The notes under the pieces were generated by a model that saw nothing but the letters and a program-made list of their open reading frames with translations, was not told the origin of the DNA and searched no databases. A program made the position numbers and the translations under genes. A stretch of DNA of 64,000 nt from Littorina saxatilis. Its lineage: Eukaryota; Mollusca; Gastropoda; Littorinimorpha; Littorinidae. Below are positions 58,901 to 64,000 of this stretch, in pieces. Numbering within the stretch: position 1 is the first letter of the stretch; the number at the start of each line of letters is the position of its first letter. Where the stretch lies: assembly GCF_037325665.1 (NCBI RefSeq), contig NC_090261.1, forward strand, positions 1,780,250-1,844,249, in the 5' to 3' direction.

Positions 58901-60956
58901 CTTGTCTTACAGTTCAATCTAATGGACCCTTTGCTGTTCCTTGTCTTACAGTTCAATCTGATGGACCCTTTGCTGTTCCTTGTCTTACAGTTCAATCTGA
59001 TGGACCCTTTGCTGTTCCTTGTCTTACAGTTCAATCTGATGGACCCTTTGCTGTTCCTTGTCTTACAGTTCAATCTGATGGACCCTTTGCTGTTCCTTGT
59101 CTTACAGTTCAATCTGATGGACCCTTTGCTGTTCCTTGTCTTACAGTTCAATCTGGTGGACCCTTTGCTGTTCCTTGTCTTACAGTTCAATCTGATGGAC
59201 CCTTTGCTGTTCCTTGTCTTACAGTTCAATCTGATGGACCCTTTGCTGTTCCTTGTCTTACAGTTCAATCTAATGGACCCTTTGCTGTTCCTTGTCTTAC
59301 AGTTCAATCTAATGGACCCTTTGCTGTTCCTTGTCTTACAGTTCAATCTGGTGGACCCTTTGCTGTTCCTTGTCTTACAGTTCAATCTGATGGACCCTTT
59401 GCTGTTCCTTGTCTTACAGTTCAATCTAATGGACCCTTTGCTGTTCCTTGTCTTACAGTTCAATCTGATGGACCCTTTGCTGTTCATTGTCTTACAGTTC
59501 AATCTGATGGACCCTTTGCTGTTCCTTGTCTTACAGTTCAATCTAATGGACCCTTTGCTGTTCCTTGTCTTACAGTTCAATCTGATGGACCCTTTGCTGT
59601 TCCTTGTCTTACAGTTCAATCTAATGGACCCTTTGCTGTTCCTTGTCTTACAGTTCAATCTGATGGACCCTTTGCTGTTCCTTGTCTTACAGTTCAATCT
59701 GATGGACCCTTTGCTGTTCCTTGTCTTACAGTTCAATCTAATGGACCCTTTGCTGTTCCTTGTCTTACAGTTCAATCTGATGGACCCTTTGCTGTTCCTT
59801 GTCTTACAGTTCAATCTGATGGACCCTTTGCTGTTCCTTGTCTTACAGTTCAATCTGATGGACCCTTTGCTGTTCCTTGTCTTACAGTTCAATCTGATGG
59901 ACCCTTTGCTGTTCCTTGTCTTACAGTTCAATCTGATGGACCCTTTGCTGTTCCTTGTCTTACAGTTCAATCTGATGGACCCTTTGCTGTTCCTTGTCTT
60001 ACAGTTCAATCTGATGGACCCTTTGCTGTTCCTTGTCTTACAGTTCAATCTGATGGACCCTTTGCTGTTCCTTGTCTTACAGTTCAATCTAATGGACCCT
60101 TTGCTGTTCCTTGTCTTACAGTTCAATCTGATGGACCCTTTGCTGTTCCTTGTCTTACAGTTCAATCTGGTGGACCCTTTGCTGTTCCTTGTCTTACAGT
60201 TCAATCTGATGGACCCTTTGCTGTTCCTTGTCTTACAGTTCAATCTGGTGGACCCTTTGCTGTTCCTTGTCTTACAGTTCAATCTGGTGGACCCTTTGCT
60301 GTTCCTTGTCTTACAGTTCAATCTGATGGACCCTTTGCTGTTCCTTGTCTTACAGTTCAATCTGATGGACCCTTTGCTGTTCCTTGTCTTACAGTTCAAT
60401 CTGATGGACCCTTTGCTGTTCCTTGTCTTACAGTTCAATCTGATGGACCCTTTGCTGTTCCTTGTCTTACAGTTCAATCTGATGGACCCTTTGCTGTTCC
60501 TTGTCTTACAGTTCAATCTGATGGACCCTTTGCTGTTCCTTGTCTTACAGTTCAATCTGATGGACCCTTTGCTGTTCCTTGTCTTACAGTCTCCTTACTT
60601 AACAGCTCCCTCTCATGTCCAACATGCCGCTAACCTTCACACTTTGTCATTTTGATAGACTTTGGTTATCTAGAGCCATTCAGTGGCTGAAAATATGACA
60701 AATTGGACAATTTTAATGATTGTTTTTGGCTAGACCCTCACATATTTATACCCTTTCGTGATTCTTTTTTGTTCATGAAGCTTTATTCTGTGTTTGAATG
60801 AGAGATGTGATGACGGTGTGTTCCATGTTGCAGGACTACTTGCAGCGCAGGCAGGGCGTGCCGGTCAAGATCCGTTTCCCCAGCGGCATGGACAAGACGC
60901 ACCGCCGCCGCATCATGAGCTTCCTCTCTGACAACGGCTGGATAGGGGTCACGTGA
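18988..60956 (+). CDS. TADA2B: Transcriptional adaptor 2-beta (Ada2b), SAGA complex subunit, 17 coding exons
   Basis: Exons: 18988-19080, 19202-19261, 20211-20311, 25414-25454, 25885-25935, 27482-27538, 27971-28074, 28497-28569, 29061-29220, 30904-30983, 37589-37660, 38635-38699, 51061-51110, 53016-53056, 54259-54347, 56985-57047, 60834-60956. Phases join without a stop into 440 residues (human TADA2B has about 420). The ZZ zinc finger spans residues 6-46 (C6, C9, C20, C23, C29, C32, H42, H46). A SANT domain follows (AVEQYGFGNW, EEHYVQYYIHGNIG). Then come LPPLELSLQEQQELGYMPLR, the Ada2b-type KREKRKENRKK, PGYDLLSEREKK, and a C-terminal SWIRM domain ending FLSDNGWIGVT. Ada2b bridges the GCN5/PCAF acetyltransferase to ADA3 in the nucleus and stimulates histone H3 acetylation in SAGA. 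Introns follow GT-AG except the first, which has a GC donor (CAG/GCAAGT). The start at 18988 puts the first zinc ligand at residue 6, as in homologues. Confidence 0.96.
19262..20210. other. TADA2B intron 2
   Basis: No repeat family or second gene recognised; short chance frames only. Confidence 0.6.
20497..21099. mobile_element. hAT-like non-autonomous element nested in the TTAA element
   Basis: Left end CAGGGTTCGTACAGGTCATA, right end GTGGGGACCCTG, so short inverted ends of CAGGG(T) type as in hAT elements. GTTGACA flanks both sides as a likely target duplication. The interior repeats GGAAAGTCATGGAATTT motifs and has no transposase. Confidence 0.65.
22050..22162. repeat. Imperfect inverted repeat (about 112 bp hairpin)
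   Basis: Left arm CTCAGTGATTAT...AATAATGGTC pairs with right arm GACCATTATT...ATAATCACTGAG, with inner arms CATGAAAAA / TTTTTCATG around AGCTCGCTAAAGCTCGC. It could be a small foldback element. Confidence 0.7.
22945..23224. other. TADA2B intron 3 sequence before the 34-bp array
   Basis: No gene or known repeat seen. Confidence 0.5.
23225..24386. repeat. 34-bp minisatellite, about 34 nearly identical copies
   Basis: The unit CAGCCTCTAATTAAACCCCT followed by AATAGTTATAGTGA repeats without visible variation across the array. Such homogeneity suggests recent expansion or ongoing gene conversion. It lies in TADA2B intron 3. Confidence 0.97.
24387..25413. other. TADA2B intron 3, remaining part
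   Basis: No exon or repeat family recognised; AT-rich. A GGCATGA-containing motif recurs loosely around 24490-24590. Confidence 0.55.
25936..27481. other. TADA2B intron 5
   Basis: The 26190-27130 part is notably richer in GC and CpG than neighbouring introns and contains a 46-codon frame at 26708 (MATKKARLLRDMKKVVLLK start). No family match is known to me and it has no visible splice context, so it is not called a gene. It could be an unrecognised insertion. Confidence 0.5.
28075..28496. other. TADA2B intron 7
   Basis: No repeat or gene recognised. Confidence 0.5.
28570..29060. other. TADA2B intron 8
   Basis: No repeat or gene recognised. Confidence 0.5.
29399..29547. repeat. 51-bp tandem repeat, three copies
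   Basis: The unit starts GGATGTGTCTCATTTGTCTG and contains CCCTGTGGACAGGTCCATAG. Located in TADA2B intron 9. Confidence 0.9.
29764..30840 (+). mobile_element. SINE family B, copy 2, split by a later insertion
   Basis: Head ACCCCCCGCGGGTTAGGG, body identical in layout to the copy at 53091, tail AACGACGTTAAACACC then AAATAAAGA. It is flanked by a 14-bp target duplication with one mismatch, TTGCCTGTATATCT (29750-29763) and TTGCATGTATATCT (30841-30854). The element at 30007-30723 interrupts it. Confidence 0.88.
30007..30723 (+). mobile_element. Unclassified repeat element nested in SINE B copy 2
   Basis: It starts GAGTCACTTGAGAAAAAGTG, forming a short hairpin, and ends AAGTGACTCGATCGAGCG then TTTGCTCTTCTTGTTTT. 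It has a GC-only palindrome near 30066-30095 (CCGTCCGGCCGG and mirror) and two adjacent 150-bp internal copies (30121-30270 and 30271-30420). No protein is encoded. Class unknown. Confidence 0.75.
31341..31547. repeat. DIRS left inverted terminal repeat
   Basis: Pairs with 37231-37436 in reverse complement (for example GCTTGAATAGCTATGGTAAC on the left). The outermost bases differ between the two ends, as is usual in DIRS elements. Confidence 0.9.
31958..34045 (+). CDS. DIRS ORF1, gag-like protein
   Basis: A frame open upstream from 31760; the start chosen is ATG 31958 (MADPDKRKGKSDLKGK), after the left terminal repeat region. About 695 residues, rich in Ser, Pro and Ala, with a Lys/Arg/Gly-rich end (RGGKKRMASGRGRGG). 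No zinc knuckle was noticed. It is called gag-like from position and composition, as in other DIRS elements. Its stop overlaps the next ATG (ATGA at 34042-34045). Confidence 0.75.
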   Translation: MADPDKRKGKSDLKGKVKPKSSSTKPLVVVSDEARNTILTVPISPPGPSTVSRPSTSAVTPPPPSAAPEQGAIVASFLSSLLPEIRSMVQTEMQRASPSASAFLPAEMGGVRSLASVVVTSASGLHAQAASASTTGVSSKSDRSGSPREAFGHSLTGNGSLARGHSLLSTGNSTPYGESVAQLRCLPSLARTQCRSDGFDRELASGLYGSQPQFSHSSFPPPAVSTSALPASAGHAVSHPSTSAWLQERDQRREVFALPALQPGRLSLPPDGVATSSHVHPVASDGFPSYPMHFSQGSSRDHFQDYGFPVSGHPAYPAAGVLDDYGHGTSCDHSDVQSVASEEPPSGMSSRLRVILDTAAEVTSRYFPEGTAAAVAPTSGVPSAMSDFLPAKEANPSFRFAESPAIAYHLSQVWASAPRRTGGVPSDPVPFLVPFGTVPEQSQPWLATMAQTSTFVPLPQRKLALPRHSRNLVASYALPRSVLPVTPDLTALLAKPVKGDSVIPVKDSTLLSLEEVGRQLLELASISDTLIRALSRALTDDLVPFTLSEEQNADDVSSLLTALAKVNEEQTRLSSLQYAHAVLARRELFLANSQFAEQVTRDTLRVSPVVEGSLFSQMALVARQQEIQSNKDSQFLDMTLQGMKQAKPSQQGKSQPASHPKPAQKRPAQQSSRGGKKRMASGRGRGGSSSKPHPQ
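34085..35980 (+). CDS. DIRS reverse transcriptase / RNase H
   Basis: The reverse transcriptase shows WRPVLDLSLLN, TSIDLTDAYFHI (first catalytic Asp), FRALPFGLSLAPWIF and VYLDDWLVL (the YxDD box), in the order usual for DIRS and LTR elements. RNase H follows with LDLFTDASLRGWG, LLELEAVAL and LFTDNTTVAAYI. The region after RNase H (LFATRFSKRLPVF, PLWPSQVWFPDLL) is typical of DIRS polyproteins. The frame differs from the recombinase frame and overlaps it. Confidence 0.93.
   Translation: MMAGGPSRALSHWMVSVDSQWIVGVVRSGFRLLWREEKAPLSRHPPLFRPPSSQEARSVLQAEIVSLVQKGAVERVLDQSSLGFYGRLFAVPKASGAWRPVLDLSLLNTFLREIKFKMETPATVRDSLRPGDWATSIDLTDAYFHILMHPADRKWLRFRWGDQVFQFRALPFGLSLAPWIFTMVVRQFCALARSQGVRLRVYLDDWLVLNQSQIGCSQHTQSVLREAHLLGFSINRSKSELIPSQTFTYLGMSFDTVAWTVQPSQRRVDKLQAQILSTLPLLQAPLRSLASILGQMESMALLVPLGRVHKRPFQAALKPFVDSPQVDWNALVPLQGWFQSATLPWLDTEWISKGVPIALPPPDLDLFTDASLRGWGAHTDLHTVSGLWSEEQSQWHINLLELEAVALALVEFLPSLQAKHVRLFTDNTTVAAYINKQGGSRSPSLSDRTCEILKWCALHHITISARYLPGRLNTLADELSRSGRVLQSEWTITHGALLRLWAQVQKPLVDLFATRFSKRLPVFVSPFPDPQAWRVNALDIPWTGLEAYAFPPFPLLSRVIRKAELEGPTLLLLVAPLWPSQVWFPDLLRLAHGPPIPLALMRGELVQPRTGIPHEEPSLLKLHVWRLFGTH
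35960..37044 (+). CDS. DIRS tyrosine recombinase
   Basis: Catalytic-domain motifs: ATARRGSEVHAL (first catalytic Arg), SPRAHETRAWASS (H-x-x-R) and NYYLRDIS (nucleophile Tyr region). An N-terminal SAM-like part precedes them (HRASTASVYASHWRSW). The same frame stays open upstream to 34042, across the reverse transcriptase region; the protein-like part starts near 35960, so the start given is approximate. Role: integrates the circular DNA copy by site-specific recombination rather than by an integrase. Confidence 0.9.
37092..37183. repeat. DIRS internal complementary region
   Basis: TTTATGTGATTCGGAGTAAG is the complement of the left terminus, and the adjoining CTAAGTAAATTTTCATTTCA and ATATACTTACCCGAATCAC blocks complement the right terminus. 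The two are joined as they would be in a circular intermediate. Confidence 0.9.
37231..37467. repeat. DIRS right inverted terminal repeat
   Basis: Reverse complement of the left repeat up to the ATGTGATTCGG block, then an end-specific segment (AAATTTTCC at the outer end). It ends 121 bp upstream of TADA2B exon 37589-37660. Confidence 0.9.
37661..38634. other. TADA2B intron 11
   Basis: No gene or repeat family recognised except a G-run at 38103-38117. Confidence 0.5.
38757..40228. repeat. 64-bp minisatellite, about 23 copies
   Basis: The unit includes CATAACACTGGGTGAAAGTC, TTACCTGCCAGGGCGGTGGG and ATAATCCTCCATACATTGTG. Copies are almost identical (one T variant at 40034). It starts 57 bp after the donor of exon 38635-38699. 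Confidence 0.97.
40258..40385. repeat. ~40-bp C/T-rich tandem repeat, three copies
   Basis: The unit is CCCCCCATTCCAATACCCTT followed by CTCTTTCTGCTCTCTCTCG. Confidence 0.9.
40808..41024. repeat. 42-bp tandem repeat, five copies
   Basis: The unit is CAACTCTTTGTAAAGCTATG followed by CATGTGCACATATAGATATAC(C/T). The length is a multiple of three, so chance frames stay open. Confidence 0.93.
41434..42222. repeat. ~74-bp minisatellite with poly-C tract, about 11 copies
   Basis: The unit is a C-run of 7-19 bases, then TCCAAACCAGTCATGACTGT, GTGCAGTGTGGTCTCC and TGTCTTTGTTTTGTTTGTTT. The C-run length varies from copy to copy while the remainder is nearly constant. Confidence 0.96.
42223..43091. other. 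TADA2B intron 12 sequence
   Basis: No gene or repeat family recognised. Confidence 0.5.
43092..43290. mobile_element. Possible Tigger-like MITE (right end uncertain)
   Basis: After TA, the sequence starts CAGCAGTCCCTGCAATGTAC and repeats GCGGACACCTG / ACGGACACCTG / TGTACGGACA blocks. The same motifs occur near 49297-49376, whose reverse end is CAGCAGTCCCTCTCATG. A right terminus could not be fixed. Confidence 0.5.
43291..44783. other. Intron 12 stretch with G-run and (CA)n
   Basis: Holds a pure G-run at about 43402-43423, a (CA)n tract at about 43927-44008, and a near repeat of AAAACATCTCACA...GTCATAGAAATAAAGAAAG at 44618-44665 and 44687-44728. No exon recognised. The 44000-44783 part may be the 3' region of the minus-strand gene at 44784-47772. 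Confidence 0.55.
44784..47772 (-). pseudogene. Broken gene of an uncharacterised invertebrate multigene family (Cys/His zinc head plus conserved DQPL/GGFH core)
   Basis: First exon, about 47693-47772, encodes MDDPLKTCSICNEPCDVEF. A GT-AG intron (donor GTATGT, acceptor GATACAG) joins it to KDSSQRRQN and VHIECRRDYTN. Next comes FDFASCCFFCGTRVNL: three Cys/His clusters suggesting zinc binding. Then a helical part (IGELVQKMQVFSGGVGYTTKWMK), and a core with VADNVDHNSCTLDGYNSFHG, PVLTFDQPLFWKAHEI and LRLGGFHMEMSFLGCIGRLM. I know this pattern from large, unnamed families in molluscs, cnidarians and other invertebrates; its function is unknown and a mobile origin is suspected. The frame changes twice, near 46960 and near 46280, so this copy looks dead. 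It lies in TADA2B intron 12 on the opposite strand. No terminal repeats were found. Confidence 0.7.
47773..49290. other. TADA2B intron 12 sequence
   Basis: No exon or repeat family recognised apart from a G-run at about 48699-48712. Confidence 0.5.
49297..49376. mobile_element. Short MITE fragment related to 43092
   Basis: Contains CCGGACACCTGCAATGTACG and ends GAGGGACTGCTG followed by TA. In reverse this is CAGCAGTCCCTC, matching the left end at 43092. Confidence 0.5.
49719..50707. mobile_element. Tc1/mariner-superfamily element with ~300-bp inverted ends, TA flanked
   Basis: Starts CAGGGTGGGCCATAAAAAGT and ends with its exact complement; TA on both sides (49717-49718, 50708-50709). The left 300 bp (49719 to about 50015) reappears in inverted orientation at about 50411-50707, including the first codons of the transposase. 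The 3' half of the transposase has been replaced by an inverted copy of the 5' end. Confidence 0.88.
49841..50434 (+). pseudogene. Truncated mariner-like transposase
   Basis: Starts MDRIPVQERTKIVELYFATN, a helix-turn-helix head of the DUF4817 type (TVKRLVDKFRNTGS), then a second helix-turn-helix (STRRLSQEVGISRTSVRRII) and the start of the catalytic domain. FFSDKAHFHLSG contains the expected second Asp (family form usually DEAHFHLSG, here DK). Coding similarity stops at about 50405, where the inverted copy of the 5' end begins; the remaining catalytic region is lost. Confidence 0.85.
50710..51060. other. End of TADA2B intron 12
   Basis: No repeat recognised; runs into the acceptor TTTTGCAG before exon 51061-51110. 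Confidence 0.5.
51228..52046 (-). mobile_element. Family A repeat, copy A5 (minus orientation)
   Basis: Reverse complement of the other copies, from TCAAGTTTTGACTAAATG (terminal hairpin side) to CGCCTTACGCGACTTGTTT. It lies in TADA2B intron 13, 117 bp after exon 51061-51110. Confidence 0.82.
52277..52648 (+). mobile_element. tRNA-derived SINE (family C), plus-strand copy
   Basis: The head GGGGATGTAGCTCAGTTGGT resembles a tRNA A-box and GAGTTCATCCCC an imperfect B-box. The body has GAGTCAACTTTGTGTGCAGA and CGGTGTCCGAACACC, shared in reverse with 54660-54860. The tail is an (AAG)n run at about 52636-52648. Confidence 0.85.
53091..53460 (+). mobile_element. SINE family B, copy 3, full length with perfect target duplication
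   Basis: Head ACCCCCCGCGGGTTAGGG, tail AAATAAAGAAAGAAAG. AATGTACAATT flanks it on both sides (53080-53090 and 53461-53471). It sits 34 bp after the donor of TADA2B exon 53016-53056, same strand. Confidence 0.93.
53783..54146. repeat. 35-bp minisatellite, about 10 copies
   Basis: The unit is TTTGTTAACAATAAAAGGCT followed by GTCAGAAACAAGCAC, with a few AAACAC variants; it contains the HpaI-type palindrome GTTAAC. TADA2B intron 14. Confidence 0.95.
54571..55626 (-). repeat. 528-bp tandem duplication carrying two tRNA-like SINE heads (family C)
   Basis: Copies 54571-55098 and 55099-55626 differ at only a few bases. On the minus strand each contains GGGGATATAGCTCAGTTGGT (A-box) and GAGTTCGATCCCAGG (B-box), at about 54773-54857 and 55301-55385. 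They end in a shared GTTTGGTCG...TGCCTGTGCGTGT segment. TADA2B intron 15. Confidence 0.88.
55627..55741 (+). repeat. SINE-like tail ending in (ATT)n
   Basis: TGTAAAGCGCTAAGAGTAGA followed by AATAGCGCTATAAAAG and a run of ATT, a tail layout common in invertebrate SINEs. Parent element not fully traced. Confidence 0.5.
55742..56984. other. TADA2B intron 15, remaining part
   Basis: Starts with an A-run and TTTATTTATTT repeats; otherwise no gene or repeat family recognised. A short direct repeat (TTTTCATGCTGTTTGGTGCC, twice) lies at about 56839-56930. Confidence 0.55.
57529..57592 (+). mobile_element. Short SINE 3' tail fragment
   Basis: GTCGGTCTCGAATAGCAGCT then GAAGAGACATTAAACCCC and (CCAA)n. 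The layout resembles the ATTAAACCC-type tail of invertebrate SINEs, without a head. Confidence 0.5.
57713..57857 (+). mobile_element. SINE family B, 3' fragment (copy 4)
   Basis: Matches the last 145 bp of the family B copies, from TGCAAGCCCCTGGAGCAAAT to ACGTTAAACACCAAAG, embedded in the 24-bp array. Confidence 0.85.
58016..60588. repeat. 39-bp minisatellite, about 66 copies, each with a consensus-like 3' splice site
   Basis: The unit is TTCAATCTGATGGACCCTTT followed by GCTGTTCCTTGTCTTACAG. Sense-strand variants are GATGGA, AATGGA and GGTGGA. Each unit ends in a pyrimidine-rich tract and ACAG in the direction of TADA2B transcription, within its last intron. As 39 is divisible by three and the unit lacks stops, open frames of 915 residues (plus) and 868 residues (minus) result; they are not evidence of a gene. 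Confidence 0.97.
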
Positions 60957-62490
60957 ACCTTACTCGTCGCCACCGTCTGTATGTGTGTATGTGTGTGTGT
61001 GTGTGCGTGCGTTCGTGCATGTGTGCGTGCATGTGTTTTAAAGACTTGTATGATGGACAAAAAGCATGAGAGGGTGTTGTTGCGAGAGAATTTTGATGCA
61101 AGCAGTGTGTCACCAAAGGTGCATATGTCCATTTTCGCCTTGAAAGAGGGATGTGAGATTTTTATACCAAGTTGGAACGCCATTTTATGAGTGTAGTGTG
61201 CGTGTGATAAGATGGTATTTTTAAGGTGAATGTAGCAAAGTGGTGTGGGTGAAAGGCTGCAGTAGAGCAGGATGGTGTGAGTGAAAGGCTGCAGTAGAGC
61301 AGGATGGTGTGAGTGAAAGGCTGCAGTAGAGCAGGATGGTGTGAGTGAAAGGCTGCAGTAGAGCAGGATGGTGTGAGTGAAAGGCTGCAGTAGAGCAGGA
61401 TGGTGTGAGTGAAAGGCTGCAGTAGAGCAGGATGGTGTGAGTGAAAGGCTGCAGTAGAGCAGGATGGTGTGAGTGAAAGGCTGCAGTAGAGCAGGATGAT
61501 GTGGGTGAAAGGCTGCAGTAGAGCAGGATGGTGTGAGTGAAAGGCTGCAGTAGAGCAGGATGGTGTGAGTGAAAGGCTGCAGTAGAGCAGGGATAGTACC
61601 AGTGCTAAAGATGGCACAGCATCTGTGCAATGAATGCAACACTTACTGCCACAGAGGGAATGCTTCTTCATCAGATGGATATTGCATGAGCTGTGCTTGA
61701 GATATGGGGATAGTGTCAGGGAGTCTGGAAGTCACTGAGATGAAGGCTTTGTTAGCTTGTGTAGGACGCAGTCTACAGGCCCTCTTATGCAATCAAACAA
61801 TGGGGAGGGGTGGTGATGGTGTTAAACGCAGCTAGTTAATCATGATGACCCAAACCATGCACAGGAAGAAGTGGGTTTCCTTACTGGAGCTATGTAACCT
61901 GAACTATGGGGGGGAGGGGTGCAAAGAACCGTTTTGTCTATGCCAACTATCACTTGACGCAAGACACTCGTTTATGGAATGTTCTATTTGGCAGCTGATC
62001 TTGTGCATTAAACATTGTGAATTTGTGCAAAGTCATACCATGTTTTACTATTCATCACTTGTGTGTACGTGGGGTTGAGAGTGGAATCCCGCGGCTTGTT
62101 GTCGATCATTCTGAACCCTGCTGGTTGTGTAAGTAGCTTCTCTATTTAACTCTGTTGTGTGTTTCTCTTTGTTCATATTCATAATTTATTTACATCACAT
62201 TCGTTTGTACATAGAACTGTTGGAAGAGATTGTTTGCGTGATCATGTTGACCTTTGTACAATGTACATGTAAGTGAATGCACAGTGTTATGCAACATTGG
62301 TTACCTGACTTTCTCCTCTTGTTTCTCTCCCCTTGTTAATGACGTTCTACGAATTATGACTAATGTTGAAGGCACTGACTCTGGTGTCAAACGGGATTGT
62401 GTCTGCAGTGTCAACTTGTCATGGTGTGAGTGTGCCCTATGAAATTAAACGGCAAAAGACGAATTCCAAAAATAAATGTTTGGGGTGTGT
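60957..62490 (+). other. TADA2B 3' UTR (end estimated)
   Basis: Begins after the TGA at 60954-60956. An AATAAA at about 62471-62476 is the best poly(A) signal seen, so cleavage is placed near 62490. The region contains a GT-repeat at about 60980-61010 and a 32-bp minisatellite. UTR extent is inference without transcript data. Confidence 0.5.
61252..61590. repeat. 32-bp minisatellite in the presumed TADA2B 3' UTR, about 10.5 copies
   Basis: The unit is GTGAAAGGCTGCAGTAGAGC followed by AGGATGGTGTGA. One copy has GATGATGTGG (about 61496). Confidence 0.95.
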
Positions 62491-62660
62491 ATGTGTTGTA
62501 AAAGAGTGAATGCCCTTGCTTTATACTCTGATGAATATTGGAGGGGCCAATCAGTAGCGAGGGGTGTGTGGGAAACACGTGGACAGGACTATTGTCAAGT
62601 TGTTTGTTGGAGGTAAAGCAACTTGAGTATTTACTCTTTCACAACCCATACAAACCCAAC
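62491..62660. other. Sequence downstream of TADA2B
   Basis: No gene or repeat family recognised. Confidence 0.5.
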
Positions 62661-62661
62661 A

Positions 62662-63668
62662 GAGTTATTTGGGAAATAGTCCATTTCAGAGTTATTTGGG
62701 AAATAGTCAATTTCAGAGTTATTTGGGAAATAGTCAATTTCAGAGTTATTTGGGAAATAGTCCATTTCAGAGTTATTTGGGAAATAGTCAATTTCAGAGT
62801 TATTTGGGAAATAGTCCATTTCAGAGTTATTTGGGAAATAGTCAATTTCAGAGTTATTTGGGAAATAGTCCATTTCAGAGTTATTTGGGAAATAGTCCAT
62901 TTCAGAGTTAATTGGGAAATAGTCCATTTCAGAGTTAATTGGGAAATAGTCCATTTCAGAGTTATTTGGGAAATAGTCAATTTCAGAGTTATTTGGGAAA
63001 TAGTCAATTTCAGAGTTATTTGGGAAATAGTCAATTTCAGAGTTATTTGGGAAATAGTCCATTTCAGAGTTATTTGGGAAATAGTCCATTTCAGAGTTAT
63101 TTGGGAAATAGTCCATTTCAGAGTTAATTGGGAAATAGTCCATTTCAGAGTTATTTGGGAAATAGTCCATTTCAGAGTTATTTGGGAAATAGTCAATTTC
63201 AGAGTTATTTGGGAAATAGTCCATTTCAGAGTTATTTGGGAAATAGTCAATTTCAGAGTTATTTGGGAAATAGTCCATTTCAGAGTTATTTGGGAAATAG
63301 TCAATTTCAGAGTTATTTGGGAAATAGTCAATTTCAGAGTTATTTGGGAAATAGTCCATTTCAGAGTTATTTGGGAAATAGTCAATTTCAGAGTTATTTG
63401 GGAAATAGTCCATTTCAGAGTTATTTGGGAAATAGTCAATTTCAGAGTTATTTGGGAAATAGACAATTTCAGAGTTATTTGGGAAATAGTCCATTTCAGA
63501 GTTATTTGGGAAATAGTCAATTTCAGAGTTATTTGGGAAATAGTCAATTTCAGAGTTATTTGGGAAATAGTCCATTTCAGAGTTATTTGGGAAATAGTCA
63601 ATTTCAGAGTTATTTGGGAAATAGTCAATTTCAGAGTTATTTGGGAAATAGTCAATTTCAGAGTTATT
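62662..63668. repeat. 27-bp minisatellite, about 37 copies
   Basis: The unit is AGAGTTATTTGGGAAATAGT followed by C(C/A)ATTTC. A two-state variant (CCATTT or CAATTT) alternates along the array and three units carry AGTTAATTGGG. The unit length is divisible by three, so long artefact frames are open on both strands. Confidence 0.97.
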
Positions 63669-64000
63669 TATGCAGTTGAAAAGCAGAATGTTGCATGTAC
63701 CATCATGATATTAATGTGTCCAAGTAAGCATAGTAAAAGCTCTTTTCAACATTCAGTTGATTCGTGCTGGGAAGCATCTTGAACTGTAAGTGCATAATTA
63801 CGAATCTGATTGTGTCCCCTGGAGTATGGAAGACCTTGTGGCCTAAATTGACACATTCTGGAAATAACGGGTTTGTCTGAGTTGTGAAATAGTGAGTACC
63901 CTGGCTTTTTCTGGAACCAACTTGCCACACATGGTTCCTGTTGGTTTGTGAGACGTACCCTCTCATTGGTGGCTGGCCTGTAATGTCATGTGGGATAGTT
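63669..64000. other. Sequence to the window end
   Basis: No gene or repeat recognised. Confidence 0.5.

Noticed and set aside
57908-60655. 915-residue open frame with FNLMDPLLFLVLQ repeats, and an 868-residue frame on the other strand
   Set aside because: Product of a 39-bp tandem repeat without stops; lies in an intron, and both strands are open for the same trivial reason.
62538-63782. 414-residue frame with VIWEIVHFR repeats and long minus-strand partners
   Set aside because: 27-bp tandem repeat divisible by three; no conserved domain and no gene context.

Overview
The window is animal nuclear DNA, most likely from a mollusc and probably a marine gastropod. The genes are split by spliceosomal introns, most with GT-AG ends. 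Much of the sequence is transposons, SINEs with the mollusc-type 3' tail (near 53400-53460), and minisatellites. There is no prokaryotic gene arrangement, no CRISPR array and no rRNA. The organism call is inference; the eukaryotic gene structure is seen directly.

Two host genes organise the window, transcribed away from each other. On the minus strand, 5342-17358 holds six exons of a 2-oxoglutarate/Fe(II) (prolyl-4-hydroxylase-like) oxygenase; its most 5' exon was not found. On the plus strand, 18988-60956 holds 17 coding exons of TADA2B (Ada2b, the SAGA adaptor). They join in phase to a 440-residue protein with ZZ, SANT and SWIRM domains. The 17359-18987 interval probably carries both promoters.

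The introns are a layered record of insertions. Minus-gene introns hold a family of roughly 0.85-kb hairpin-ended repeats (family A), a pogo/Tigger transposon nested in one of them, and a 5'-truncated LINE nested in a minisatellite. TADA2B introns hold a 2.6-kb TTAA-flanked element with a hAT-like element inside it, SINEs (one split by another element), and a whole-looking DIRS retrotransposon (31338-37467). They also hold a broken gene of an uncharacterised invertebrate family (44784-47772), a palindromic mariner derivative, and tRNA-derived SINEs.

The most unusual feature is the minisatellite load: over a dozen arrays with units of 24 to about 100 bp. Two have direct implications for splicing. 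A ~100-bp array (8570-11705) is an amplified piece of an oxygenase exon, carrying the splice acceptor and the iron-binding HxD motif in every unit. A 39-bp array (58016-60588) in the last TADA2B intron carries a good 3' splice site in each of about 66 units. A 46-bp array grew out of transposase coding sequence.

The best candidate for undescribed biology is the 44784-47772 gene family (zinc-binding Cys/His head plus a conserved catalytic-looking core). The exon-derived minisatellite comes next.
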